NCBI GenBank assembly: GCA_018266105.1
Contig: JAFEBA010000023.1
Span: 37,606 to 101,605 of the forward strand
Direction of reading: 5' to 3'
DNA length: 64,000 nucleotides
DNA from: a bacterium
GTDB lineage: Bacteria; Vulcanimicrobiota; Xenobia; Xenobiales; JADMJV01
The position numbers and the translations under genes were made by a program. Every line of letters begins with the position of its first letter. The stretch's first letter is position 1. The notes below the pieces were generated by a model. That model was not told where the DNA came from. It worked only from the letters and a program-made list of their open reading frames with translations, and ran no database searches. This document shows, piece after piece, positions 23,328 to 32,166 of the stretch.

Positions 23328-25781
23328 ATGAAGCATCCAATTACCGCCGAGGGCCTGCTCTGGGGCCTTCGAGACCACCACCAGGGAAATTATCTGGCTC
23401 AGCAACTGGCCCTGGAAGTTCTGCCTCGACTACCTGGCCGGCTCCCGGGGCCCACCTTGAGCCTGACACAGACTTTTGCCCTGGGCGCCCTCGTTCAACA
23501 GAGCCCTGAACTGGACTGGCCCACACTGGAATCGAGGGCTGAGGGTGTTTGCCTGGGGCCGGCCGGGCCTCTGCTGACCGACCTGGCGACTTCGCTTGAT
23601 AACCATTTTGCCGAGCTCGGCGTAGATGAAGGCCAACGCGGGTACGCCTTGTTTCTGGCGGGTGGACTGCGCCAGCTGCAGGTAGTGGCCGAGCGCCGGG
23701 CCTGGCTGCGCAACCCTGACCATCCCCAGTACGGTCTGGCCTGTGGCTCCTACTTACGTCCCGAGGCTCTTTTCAGCCAGAGGACTCAAACGGTGGTCTA
23801 CCTGGGGCGGGACCACGCCAATCCCACGGGCCTGGAAGAAGTCACGGTGGGCAAACTCAAGGTGGTTTCGCTGGAGCAGTTCTTTCTGGACAAAGACCAG
23901 GTGGTGGTGGGATTTGGCAAGCCCAATGTCTTTACTCTGGTGCCAGCGGATAATGGTTATCAGAAGCTGGATGCCTTCATGTTTTTCCGCAAGAAAGCGC
24001 GAATGGTCTGGTCGTCGGTGGTGCAGTCTGGCATTTTTATTCGCCCGCGCAAACTGCCGGAAGGGTCGGTGGATGCCCTCTGGAGGGCGCTGCGGGCTCA
24101 ACGGGGCAAGCGGTCGTTCTCTTGCGCTCAAGCGAATGCAATCGCGCTGACTGAGGCCGGGTTCACCTCTGGAGGAGCCGGACTGGAAGATCTGGTGCGT
24201 CCTCAAGCTCTTTTCATGCGCATCATCAAGGAAGGCCTGGAGTTTGGCGGCCAGCCGGTGATTTTTGATATCCTGAACACAACCCCGGTGACGGCCGAGG
24301 AGCACTTCGAGGCGGTGCTCGCCAAGGAGCGTCGCAGTCCGATCAGCTACCTGGAGAAACTCTGGGATGCCGGCCAGAAGTCGGAAGCCGAGATCGAAAG
24401 CCTGAAGGCGGCCCGAGCTCTCAAAGCAGTGGCCGCTCCGAACACCCCGGTTCTGGCTGGTGCACCGCTCCGCGTGCGCAATTCTAGACCTTCAGACCTG
24501 GGGATGGTCTTTCGCCAGATCTGGGGCCATCACGTGCTCTGGGAAGCTCTGCCGGACCCCGAGGAAATCAACATCGACGAATATCTACCGGAAGTTCTAG
24601 TCGATAAATTCACGCTAGCCAAAGCTCAGGGTCGAAAGCTGAAAAGCGTGGACCGTCTGAAAAGCGTAATGTTCTCGCGCGAGATGATTGAGTCAATCCG
24701 TGAATCCATGACGGCTCACTTCGACGACATGGGAAGCTATCAGCCGGGACAAATTAAAGCAATGGTTCCTGCTGCAGCTATGGGTGAAGACCCGATCCTC
24801 TTTAATTTGGTTATCTGCGGGCCCAAGGTCCTGAGCCGAATTTCCATCACCCGCATCGAAGGAGAGAGCAAGGCTCCAGACTGGGTGCTTTCCAAGCACG
24901 TGCTGATCTCGGCTTACGACCCGGATGTTCGCTATGCCGGTGAGATCTGGGCCGAGCGCTTTGTGGCTCCAGACCAAACCGAACAACTGCGCTTTCATCT
25001 CAACAACAACTCTGGAACCTACCATCCCAGCCAGAAGCAACTGGAGGGAGCGGCCGCCTACCTGCGCGCCCTGTTCCCGGGAGTCGAGCTGCAGGCCCAT
25101 CCGGTGGTGCCGCCGAGTCCGGCCAAGCAGGATGTGCAAAAAAGTTATCAGGTTCCGAACGAGCGTTACGATTCGATCAAGGAAAAGCTGAACGGTCTGG
25201 TGCTGGAATTAGGGAGTGAGCGCTACAGCGTGCGCGCCTTACCCACGCTCGAGCTTTATAGCGAATACTTTGATACGGCCGACGGGAAGTTGGCCCGGGC
25301 TGGTGCCCAGCTTCGAGCGCGCACCCGAGTCGGCGATTCGGGACGCGTGAAAGAGATCGAGCTGGAGGCCAAGCTGGATGGAAAGCGAGTCAAGGGCGCC
25401 AGCTTTGACAGCGCGGAAAGCTGGGAGTCGGCACGCCAGGCCATCCTGGACGGCGTGGAGGATCCGGCGGTCATGTTCGTTCGCTCGTTGACCCAGGAGC
25501 CGCTCCTGCCCTCGTCCTGGAAGCGAACCCGACGCGCGCTCTTTGGAGTCGCTCAGCGCAAACCGCTGGGACTGGGTTGGTTAACCCCCGCCTTCATCTT
25601 GAGCCTGGACTGCTCAAGAAGCCCCGAGTGTGAGTGCTGGTACGAACTGCAGCCGCAGATCTTCACCAAGCTGCCCTGGACCAAGAACATCGACCTGGAG
25701 CGTCTCAACAAATTTGACGAGCTCTGTTCTCAACTCGAGTCGCGCTTCGAGCTTTGTGAACAGGTCGTTGCCGAAATATGA
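23328..25781 (+). CDS. Large protein of unknown function with C-terminal CYTH domain
   Basis: 817 residues, soluble. The first 600 residues match nothing I recognise. From about residue 610 there is a CYTH (triphosphate tunnel) pattern: LELYSEYFDTADGKLARAG, QLRARTRVGD and KEIELEAK. The usual N-terminal ExExK is not clear, so the domain may be degenerate. CYTH proteins bind or hydrolyse triphosphates or polyphosphate. No partner genes are coupled, and it stands alone between a repeat pair and a riboswitch. Three repeat copies lie in it (23598 LDNHF, 23955 DNGYQ, 24809 LVI) plus a variant at 25143. Confidence 0.6.
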   Translation: MKHPITAEGLLWGLRDHHQGNYLAQQLALEVLPRLPGRLPGPTLSLTQTFALGALVQQSPELDWPTLESRAEGVCLGPAGPLLTDLATSLDNHFAELGVDEGQRGYALFLAGGLRQLQVVAERRAWLRNPDHPQYGLACGSYLRPEALFSQRTQTVVYLGRDHANPTGLEEVTVGKLKVVSLEQFFLDKDQVVVGFGKPNVFTLVPADNGYQKLDAFMFFRKKARMVWSSVVQSGIFIRPRKLPEGSVDALWRALRAQRGKRSFSCAQANAIALTEAGFTSGGAGLEDLVRPQALFMRIIKEGLEFGGQPVIFDILNTTPVTAEEHFEAVLAKERRSPISYLEKLWDAGQKSEAEIESLKAARALKAVAAPNTPVLAGAPLRVRNSRPSDLGMVFRQIWGHHVLWEALPDPEEINIDEYLPEVLVDKFTLAKAQGRKLKSVDRLKSVMFSREMIESIRESMTAHFDDMGSYQPGQIKAMVPAAAMGEDPILFNLVICGPKVLSRISITRIEGESKAPDWVLSKHVLISAYDPDVRYAGEIWAERFVAPDQTEQLRFHLNNNSGTYHPSQKQLEGAAAYLRALFPGVELQAHPVVPPSPAKQDVQKSYQVPNERYDSIKEKLNGLVLELGSERYSVRALPTLELYSEYFDTADGKLARAGAQLRARTRVGDSGRVKEIELEAKLDGKRVKGASFDSAESWESARQAILDGVEDPAVMFVRSLTQEPLLPSSWKRTRRALFGVAQRKPLGLGWLTPAFILSLDCSRSPECECWYELQPQIFTKLPWTKNIDLERLNKFDELCSQLESRFELCEQVVAEI

Positions 25782-25833
25782 ACTTCATGATGCTTGACAG
25801 TCGCGGCCATGTTGGCCTACCCTGAGCCTATCA

Positions 25834-25945
25834 AATCATCGAGACCAGCAGAGGGTTCAGGCCCTGTGAAGCTGGGGCAACCTGTCCGTCGAGAGACGGA
25901 GGAAGGTGCCAACTCCTGCGGCGCAAGCCGAGAGATGAGGCGACT
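25834..25945 (+). ncRNA. SAM-I (S-box) riboswitch
   Basis: The S-box core is readable: ATCATCGAGACCAGCAGAGG, then GGCCCTGTGAAGCTGGGGCAACC, a variable P3 (CCGTCGAGAGACGG), GGAAGGTGCCAACTCC, and the closing GAGAGATGAGG. It lies about 110 nt upstream of metB and is followed by a terminator hairpin at 25997. High S-adenosylmethionine should therefore stop transcription before metB. The assignment rests on pattern recognition of the conserved core, and P1 boundaries are approximate. Confidence 0.88.
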
Positions 25946-25995
25946 GTGCTTATGTGCGCATCGCAATGAGGGCCCTTGAGCCCACGCATCTTTTG

Positions 25996-26030
25996 GACCG
26001 GCCTCGCAGGAGAGCCGGTTCTTCTGTTTT
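25996..26030 (+). terminator. Riboswitch expression-platform terminator
   Basis: GACCGGCCTC pairs with GAGCCGGTTC around a short loop and is followed by TCTTCTGTTTT, a U-rich tract. It sits between the SAM-I aptamer and the metB start, as expected of an attenuating terminator. Confidence 0.75.
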
Positions 26031-26055
26031 CGATGGTTTTCTGCAATGAGAGAGG

Positions 26056-27258
26056 ATGAAAACCATGTCCAAGTTGAGCTCCGCTACCCTGGCCGCGCGC
26101 GCCGGCGTCGAAACTGATACCGCCCACGGCTCGGTGATGCCGCCTCTCTATCTGAGCAGCAATTACACCTTCGACGGTTTCAAGAACAAGCGTCAATACG
26201 ACTACTCGCGCAGCGGCAACCCCACTCGCGACTGCGCCGGCACGGCCATCGCCAAACTGGAAGGGGGCGCGGGCGCCGTTCTGGTGGCCTCGGGAATGGC
26301 CGCCCTGGACCTGCTGACCTACGCCGTCAAGCCGGGCGAGCTGATTTTCGCCCCTCACGACTGCTACGGCGGAACCCACCGCCTGCTGCGCAGCAAGGCC
26401 GAGCGCGGTTTCTTCCGAGTGCGCTGGGTGGATCAGACCGACCTGCAAAAGCTGGAGCAGGCCTTCGCTGAGGAGGCCCCGCGGCTGATCCTGATCGAAA
26501 CCCCCAGCAACCCGCTGCTGCGCCTGACTGACGTTCGGGCCGTGTGTACCCTGGCCAAGCGCTACGGCACGCTGTGCGCCGCTGATAACACTTTTCTCTC
26601 GCCGGTGCTGCAGCGTCCCCTGGAGCTGGGCGCGGACATCGTGGTCCACTCCACCACCAAGTATCTGAACGGCCACTCCGATGTGGTGGGGGGCGCGCTC
26701 ATCTCAAAAACCGCCGAATTGCATCAGGATTTTGCCTGGTGGGCCAACTGCATCGGCAACACCGGCTCTCCCTTTGACGCCTACCAGACCCTGCGCGGCC
26801 TGCGCACACTGGAAGTGCGTATTCGCCAGCAGGAAAGCACGGCTTTGAAGGTGGCCCGCTTCTTCGAGCAGCACCAGGCGGTGGCACGCGTTTATTATCC
26901 GGGTCTGACCAGCCATCCGGGCCATCTGTTGGCGTGCCGCCAGCAGCATGGCTTCGGCGCCATGATCAGCTTTGAACTGGTGGGAGGCGAGGAGCAGGTG
27001 CGCACCTTCGTGGAGGCCCTGCAGCTCTTCTCACTGGCCGAATCGCTGGGTGGAGTGGAAAGCCTGGTGGCCCATCCCGCCACCATGACCCACGCCTCCA
27101 TGGACGAGGCGGCCCGAGCTAAGGCCGGTATCACCGACCAGTTAATTCGCCTGTCGATCGGCCTGGAAGGCGCCCAAGATCTGCTGACCGACCTGAGCGA
27201 GGCTCTCGATCTGGTGGCCCAAACCTTACCGGCCCCGCTAGAGGTGGCCGCCGCCTGA
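26056..27258 (+). CDS. metB: Cystathionine gamma-synthase / O-succinylhomoserine lyase family
   Basis: 400 residues of the Cys/Met PLP-dependent family. Signatures are QYDYSRSGNPTRD, SGMAALDLL, FAPHDCYGGTHRLL, the PLP lysine in VVHSTTKYLNGHSDVVGG and SLGGVESLVAHPATMTHASM. It would join activated homoserine and cysteine to form cystathionine in methionine synthesis. The upstream SAM-I riboswitch supports a biosynthetic role over a gamma-lyase. Its stop TGA is the first three bases of the left repeat copy (27257). Variant GATAACA at 26584. Confidence 0.93.
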   Translation: MKTMSKLSSATLAARAGVETDTAHGSVMPPLYLSSNYTFDGFKNKRQYDYSRSGNPTRDCAGTAIAKLEGGAGAVLVASGMAALDLLTYAVKPGELIFAPHDCYGGTHRLLRSKAERGFFRVRWVDQTDLQKLEQAFAEEAPRLILIETPSNPLLRLTDVRAVCTLAKRYGTLCAADNTFLSPVLQRPLELGADIVVHSTTKYLNGHSDVVGGALISKTAELHQDFAWWANCIGNTGSPFDAYQTLRGLRTLEVRIRQQESTALKVARFFEQHQAVARVYYPGLTSHPGHLLACRQQHGFGAMISFELVGGEEQVRTFVEALQLFSLAESLGGVESLVAHPATMTHASMDEAARAKAGITDQLIRLSIGLEGAQDLLTDLSEALDLVAQTLPAPLEVAAA

Positions 27259-27299
27259 TAACCATTTTTTGAAGGCCCCGGAGAAATTGGTTATCAGGC
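27253..27299. repeat. Inverted pair of GATAACC repeats after metB
   Basis: Left copy GCCTGATAACCATTTTTT and right copy AAATTGGTTATCAGGC surround a 13-nt spacer. The left copy contains the metB stop codon. The outer 12 bp pair perfectly, so this is a plausible metB terminator. Confidence 0.9.
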
Positions 27300-27336
27300 A
27301 CAAGGGGCGCGCTGGCGAGCCAAAGAAAGCCGATGG

Positions 27337-28617
27337 ATGACGCGTTCCTTGTGTTGGGCTTTGATGCTTACGGCTGCGGCCTGGGCCGAGCCGGGCGTGA
27401 CGCTGCTCTACAACAGTCGGGACCCAGGCCAGGCAAAACTGTCGAGGCAAGCCCGCCAGTTGCTCTACCGGCTGCGTGAAGCCAATGGGCTGAACCAGGT
27501 GGAGTTGTCCATCAGCAGCGCCGACTGGGCCGACCCGAGTGTGGCTGCCCGGTGGCAGCGCGAGTTCGCACTGACCGGTAAGGAACTGCCGGCTCTGGCG
27601 GTGGTGCGCCGCCAGGGCAATCGGATCAGCCTGGATAATCTGGTGCGCCACTACGGCTCAGCTCCTCAAGCGGTGGAGGGAGCCTTCCAATGCCTGGCCT
27701 TGCAGGCCCCCAACCTGGTTAAGCAAGCAAGGCTGCGCACGGGAATTTCGATCAGCTCGGAGCCGGCCGGAGCCCGGGTGGTGGTGGATGGACAGGAATC
27801 CGGCACCACTCCTTGCGACATCGATCTCAAACCGGGACATCACAGCCTGGAAGTTCAGCAACCCAACCATCAGCTGGTGAGACGCGAGATCAACCTGGAA
27901 ATGGGTCAGATGATCCGGCAGCAGGTCCAATTGCTGGCTCAGGGTTCTTATCTTCGAATCGAATCGGGAGGGATTCCACTCAGCATCTCGCTGGACGGTG
28001 CCGCGGCTGTGCCCACTCCGGCTCTGCTGGATGTCAAAGCCGGAGCCCACCATTATCGGGCCTGGGCTCCAGGCCACTACGCCACCGAAGGCGATGTGAA
28101 TGTCCCTCCCGAGCAGCTGACCTCGGTGCAGATTACGCTGGTGCCGGCTCGGCTCAGAGTTGCTCTGGGCACTTTTCAGGCTCAGGGCTACACGGGCTAC
28201 AATACTCGCAGCAGCGGCAGTGGAGCCTATTACCACACCTGGCAGGAGCCCTACGAGATCTATATCAATGCCAATCCCATCAAGGACAAACTGCGGGGCG
28301 CCCTGAGTCAGTATGACCTGATCGACCAGAATCCGGACTGTATCATTTCCGTTCAGATCTACTCAGACAAGGACCATATTCAGGGGCAGGCGACTTTAAC
28401 CGACGCTCAGGGCCGGGTTCGCCAGACCGTGCAGAGCCAGCGCGACATGCCCTTTCTTTCCTTTGACGAGCAGGGCTCGGCCCAAAAACGGGCAGAGGAA
28501 GTCACCGACGATCTGCTCGGCCAGCTGCTTCCGGTCCTCAACCAGTTTCAGCCCCAGGCCGAAACGGCTCCACCCGACCGCCAGGCTCAGGTCAAGATCG
28601 AGACCAGTTCGCCTTAA
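27337..28617 (+). CDS. Exported PEGA-domain protein
   Basis: 426 residues with a signal peptide (TRSLCWALMLTAAAWAEP). PEGA domains are visible: ISSEPAGARVVVDGQESGTTPCDIDLKPGHHSLEV-type sequence at about 143-180, and a second at about 205-250 (ALLDVKAGAHHYRAWAPGHY). The C-terminus is unassigned. PEGA domains are surface or periplasmic beta-sandwiches. It is followed 4 nt later by an HprK-like kinase gene. Function is unknown. Confidence 0.72.
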   Translation: MTRSLCWALMLTAAAWAEPGVTLLYNSRDPGQAKLSRQARQLLYRLREANGLNQVELSISSADWADPSVAARWQREFALTGKELPALAVVRRQGNRISLDNLVRHYGSAPQAVEGAFQCLALQAPNLVKQARLRTGISISSEPAGARVVVDGQESGTTPCDIDLKPGHHSLEVQQPNHQLVRREINLEMGQMIRQQVQLLAQGSYLRIESGGIPLSISLDGAAAVPTPALLDVKAGAHHYRAWAPGHYATEGDVNVPPEQLTSVQITLVPARLRVALGTFQAQGYTGYNTRSSGSGAYYHTWQEPYEIYINANPIKDKLRGALSQYDLIDQNPDCIISVQIYSDKDHIQGQATLTDAQGRVRQTVQSQRDMPFLSFDEQGSAQKRAEEVTDDLLGQLLPVLNQFQPQAETAPPDRQAQVKIETSSP

Positions 28618-28621
28618 AGTG

Positions 28622-29371
28622 ATGAACATCAAGGTGGTCCGAGCATTTGGTTATCGACTGGGGTTTGCCTGGGCCGACGAGGCCGGCCTGGCGGCCGTGG
28701 AGGGCGTGTTACTGCCGAACTGGGAGATCGCCCAGGGACAGGAAGCCGACCACTGGTTTGAGCTTGATAACCATTTTCAAGTGCGCGACGGTCAGGAGCT
28801 GCTGGGGCCTTTCTCAGAGCCGGAGCAGCTGCGTTTGAGGCTGCAACAGCAGGTCCAGATGCGTTTGACGGCTGAGGCGCGAGAGTATTTGTTCGTGCAT
28901 GCCGGAGTGGTGGTCTGGAAGGGTGCGGCGGTCGTGTTCCCGGGACCCTCACGAGCCGGTAAGTCCAGCCTGGTTTTGGAGTTGGTGCGGGCGGGCGCCC
29001 AATTCTGGTCCGATGAATTTGCCGTACTCGACCGCCAGGGTCTGGTCCACGCTTACCCACGGCCTCTCTTTCAGAGACTCTCCAAGACCCGCAAGCAACG
29101 TTGGACCCCCGAGCAACTTGGTTGGTGCCCGGGCCCGCCGGTCCCTCTGGGAGTGGTGTTGATGACCCGCTATGTGGCCGGAGCCAGCTGGCGTCCGCGC
29201 CAGCTTAGCGCTGACGAAACCGTCGAGGAAATCTGGAAAGAAGTGCGCTATCCCAGTGCCCGCGCCGATTCTCGAAAATGGTTATCAGGGGTGGTGGAGG
29301 GGGCGCAACGCTGGAAGGGGGCTCGCGGAGAGGCGGCTCAGGTGCCGCCAGGGTTAGGCTGGTGTCTCTAG
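28622..29371 (+). CDS. HPr kinase/phosphorylase-related (HprK-like) P-loop protein
   Basis: 249 residues from ATG 28622. The Walker A motif is FPGPSRAGKSSLVLELV, followed by ARAGAQFWSDEFAVLD, the arrangement of HprK-type kinases (a short P-loop then a DE motif). Preceding it, EYLFVHAGVVVWKGAAVV matches the fold start. It lacks the full HprK signature and the N-terminal domain, so it belongs with the stand-alone HprK-related proteins. No HPr or PTS genes are nearby. Three repeat copies lie in it (28649, 28766 LDNHF, 29280 WLSG). Confidence 0.72.
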   Translation: MNIKVVRAFGYRLGFAWADEAGLAAVEGVLLPNWEIAQGQEADHWFELDNHFQVRDGQELLGPFSEPEQLRLRLQQQVQMRLTAEAREYLFVHAGVVVWKGAAVVFPGPSRAGKSSLVLELVRAGAQFWSDEFAVLDRQGLVHAYPRPLFQRLSKTRKQRWTPEQLGWCPGPPVPLGVVLMTRYVAGASWRPRQLSADETVEEIWKEVRYPSARADSRKWLSGVVEGAQRWKGARGEAAQVPPGLGWCL

Positions 29372-29376
29372 AAAGC

Positions 29377-29784
29377 ATGAAGGTGCGCAAAGCGATTGTA
29401 TGTTTGCTAGGGTTCTTGGTGGCGGAGGCCTGGAGCATCCCCACCAACCCGGCTCCCTCCTCTACCCCTTCGCCCTCCCCCTCGGCCAGCGGGATGCCTC
29501 ATCAGCGTCCCATTCCCATGGAGATGCAACTGCCCAATGCCGCCTGGATGCGGATCCGCGGGGTGGTGGTTCGGCCCGTTGACGGCAAGCTGTGGTATGC
29601 CCGAACCAACGGTTTGATGCCGCTCAATAGCATCATTTCCATTCAGCGACAGGGTGCCAAGGTCAACGGAGGCAAGGTGATTGAGGCTGCTCGCGACGGG
29701 ATCTTTCTGGAACCGTGGGCCAGCGACTCGATTCAGGCCGGTGACGAGGTCATGATCGAGTCGGTGGCTCCTCCCCCGCCCTGA
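29377..29784 (+). CDS. Small secreted protein with Pro/Ser linker
   Basis: 135 residues from ATG 29377, 5 nt after the HprK-like stop. The signal peptide (KVRKAIVCLLGFLVAEAWS) is followed by a Pro/Ser linker, then a beta-rich domain (RIRGVVVRPVDGKLWYARTNG...GDEVMIESV). It is probably a third member of the PEGA/HprK operon. Function unknown. Confidence 0.6.
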   Translation: MKVRKAIVCLLGFLVAEAWSIPTNPAPSSTPSPSPSASGMPHQRPIPMEMQLPNAAWMRIRGVVVRPVDGKLWYARTNGLMPLNSIISIQRQGAKVNGGKVIEAARDGIFLEPWASDSIQAGDEVMIESVAPPPP

Positions 29785-29791
29785 CCTTCGC

Positions 29792-30217
29792 TTAATCCAT
29801 GATGTGGACGCGCTCGCCCGCGCAAATCTGCTCGATCCATTTTCGCACCCATTCGTCCCATACGGCTGGCTCCTGGATCACCTCCAAATCGTCTTCGAAG
29901 CAGAGGTGGACTTCTTCCCAACCATAGGAGAAGGTGCAAAGCACACCCTCGCCGATCACGGCCGCCTCGGGGATGCCGTGCTCGAGCTCGAGACGATTGT
30001 GGATTTTGGAGCGTTTACCATCACAGTAAATGGCCAATCGAATTAACTGACCGTCGGCATGAAACTGCGCGGCCGGTCCATGAATCACCTCATTGGCGCG
30101 AGCCAAGGACAGGCCCGTCGATAGCCAGCCCTGATCGACCTTGCTCCAGCTGTGGTCGCGGGCAGGGCGGGCCAAAACCGCCGACTTCCTCTTGCGGCGG
30201 GAAAATAAATGGAACAT
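29792..30217 (-). CDS. Hypothetical cytosolic protein
   Basis: 141 residues, basic N-terminus (FHLFSRRKRKSAVLARP), then a soluble domain rich in Glu, Trp and His (EEVHLCFEDDLEVIQEPAVW). No signal peptide and no family recognised. It converges with the secreted protein at 29784, leaving 7 nt. Confidence 0.5.
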   Translation of the reverse strand: MFHLFSRRKRKSAVLARPARDHSWSKVDQGWLSTGLSLARANEVIHGPAAQFHADGQLIRLAIYCDGKRSKIHNRLELEHGIPEAAVIGEGVLCTFSYGWEEVHLCFEDDLEVIQEPAVWDEWVRKWIEQICAGERVHIMD

Positions 30218-30315
30218 TCTGCTTCCCCAATCTGACCGGCACAGGCTATTTCCCGGCGGATAAATGGAGGATAAATCAGCAGCCCAGAATGTAACTTTGG
30301 AATTGATATTCCGAT

Positions 30316-32151
30316 TTATTTATCCTCAGCCCGCCCTTTGAGCACCTGGCTCAGGCGGTCTGGCGTGTTGGGGATACGCTCCAGATGGGGATAATGGGGT
30401 CCACCGCTGTAATTCAAACTGAGCTCTCGATAATAATCACCGTTCTCAATCAGCAACTTGAGTGGAGACTGCTTGCTGGCGATGGCTTCGTCCAAAATCT
30501 TCTGGCTCAGCTTGCGCCCGTTCACGGCCACCACCGTCATGCCGGGGGCCAGACCGGCTGCGGCTGCCGGCCCGGCCTCATCCACGTCGCGCACTCGATT
30601 GCCGCCACCCAGCGAGAATCCCAGGCTCAGCATTCGACTGTAGCCTTCTTTGGAATGCCCGTCAGCGGCGGTCATGGCTTCGTTTTTCTTGTCGTTATAG
30701 ACCAGCCTCCAACCCGACTTCTCTAGGGCCGCGCTGAAATACTTGCCGTCTTTGGCCTCCAGGCGGCTGCGAATCTGCTTGCGCCAATCATTGGCAGCCA
30801 GACCGTTGAGCGTGCTGTAAATCTCCTCTTCCTGATATGGCTTAACGGCTGGAGCCCCACTGGGACCCCCAAAGAACCTGGCGCAAAAATCGTCCAGACA
30901 GACTTTGTCATCGGACAGTTCACGCAGGCGAGCGTCCACTTCCAGCCAGAGCAGAATGGACTCAGCGTAGAAGTCAGTGCTGCGACGCAGAGCTTTCCAG
31001 GCGCCGGGAGCTTCATACAGACGCTGGGCTGCGGTGGCCGTGTCGGCCAGCGGTCGCCAGCGTTTACCCGCCTCATGCTCATAGGAGGCGGCCACCAGGG
31101 CCAGCGAATCGCGCCAGCGTTCTGGCTTCATGACTCCGGCTCGAACCGGAAGAATCTCTCCCCAGAAAGTGGTCAGTCCCTCGTAAACCCAAAGCAGGCT
31201 GCCGTCCATCGGCTTGAGGTAGTCCGGGCTGAGCAGACCGGCCGGGCGACGATACTTACCGCACCAGGAATGCACAAATTCATGAGCCAGCAATTCAGCC
31301 AATTCCTGGCGAGTGGACTCCTCCAGCAGGGTATCCTCCGACATTACGTTATCAGAGGACTGGTGATGTTCCAAGCCACCGAATCCACGGGGAACTTCAG
31401 TCAGGGAAATCAGCCAATCGTAATGGGCATAGTGACGACTCTGAAAGACCAGACCCGCCTCCTCTACCAGGCGCTCCAGGGTTTCATTGTAATCGGCCGG
31501 CATCTTCACGGCCGCCTGCCGTTCCCCGGCCACGTGCAGGGCGTGTGGTAACGCCGGTGCATTGGGGAAGGCGCGCGGCTTGAAGGGCACGTGAGTCAAG
31601 TAGCGACCCATCAGCAAGGGAGAATCCACCATGGTGGTGAGGTCGGATTCCGGCAGGGCAATGTCGCCCTGACCCGGAGTGGTCTGCAGCGCTCCCACCG
31701 CCTGCCAACCAGGCGGCAGCTTGACGTTGCCCTGGACACGGATTTCCTCGCCGGCCTTTCCTTCCGGGTAGAGCAGCAATTCGTTCCAGGAAATCACTCC
31801 CAGGTTCTCACTGGCAAAACCGTTGACGAAGGAGAATTTGACGTCCAGATGGTCGGTGGCGGCCGGAACATCAACTTTGATACGATACATTTCGTAAGGA
31901 TCGCGCTGCCAGTTGAGTTCCTGAGTGCCGGCCATGATATGCAAATCAACCACTCCGTCGAGTGGACCTGTGGGTCCGTGTTCACCGGGAATCCATTTAG
32001 CATAGAGCAGGCTGAGCGGTCCGGGCTGAACGGGGACACTCAACTGCACCTGAAAGAGGCGACGAGGAGCCTGACCGGCGTCCACCCTGGCGACGATCGG
32101 CTGCGCCAGAGCGGAGGCGCTCAGGAAAAAGAAGGCGAGTGCTGTTTTCAT
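30316..32151 (-). CDS. M61 family metallopeptidase with PDZ domain
   Basis: 611 residues from ATG 32151. A signal peptide (KTALAFFFLSASALAQP) is followed by the M61 N-terminal beta domain, the zinc motif HEFVHSWCGKYRR (HExxH) and the downstream YEGLTTFWGE carrying the third ligand. A PDZ-like domain follows (GFSLGGGNRVRDVDEAGPAA, then AAGLAPGMTVVAVNGRKL). M61 enzymes are glycyl aminopeptidases or related. It is exported. Its start lies only 15 nt from the divergent PAP2 gene, so at least one promoter must lie inside the opposite gene. Confidence 0.92.
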   Translation of the reverse strand: MKTALAFFFLSASALAQPIVARVDAGQAPRRLFQVQLSVPVQPGPLSLLYAKWIPGEHGPTGPLDGVVDLHIMAGTQELNWQRDPYEMYRIKVDVPAATDHLDVKFSFVNGFASENLGVISWNELLLYPEGKAGEEIRVQGNVKLPPGWQAVGALQTTPGQGDIALPESDLTTMVDSPLLMGRYLTHVPFKPRAFPNAPALPHALHVAGERQAAVKMPADYNETLERLVEEAGLVFQSRHYAHYDWLISLTEVPRGFGGLEHHQSSDNVMSEDTLLEESTRQELAELLAHEFVHSWCGKYRRPAGLLSPDYLKPMDGSLLWVYEGLTTFWGEILPVRAGVMKPERWRDSLALVAASYEHEAGKRWRPLADTATAAQRLYEAPGAWKALRRSTDFYAESILLWLEVDARLRELSDDKVCLDDFCARFFGGPSGAPAVKPYQEEEIYSTLNGLAANDWRKQIRSRLEAKDGKYFSAALEKSGWRLVYNDKKNEAMTAADGHSKEGYSRMLSLGFSLGGGNRVRDVDEAGPAAAAGLAPGMTVVAVNGRKLSQKILDEAIASKQSPLKLLIENGDYYRELSLNYSGGPHYPHLERIPNTPDRLSQVLKGRAEDK

Positions 32152-32166
32152 GGGAATTCCTTGCCA

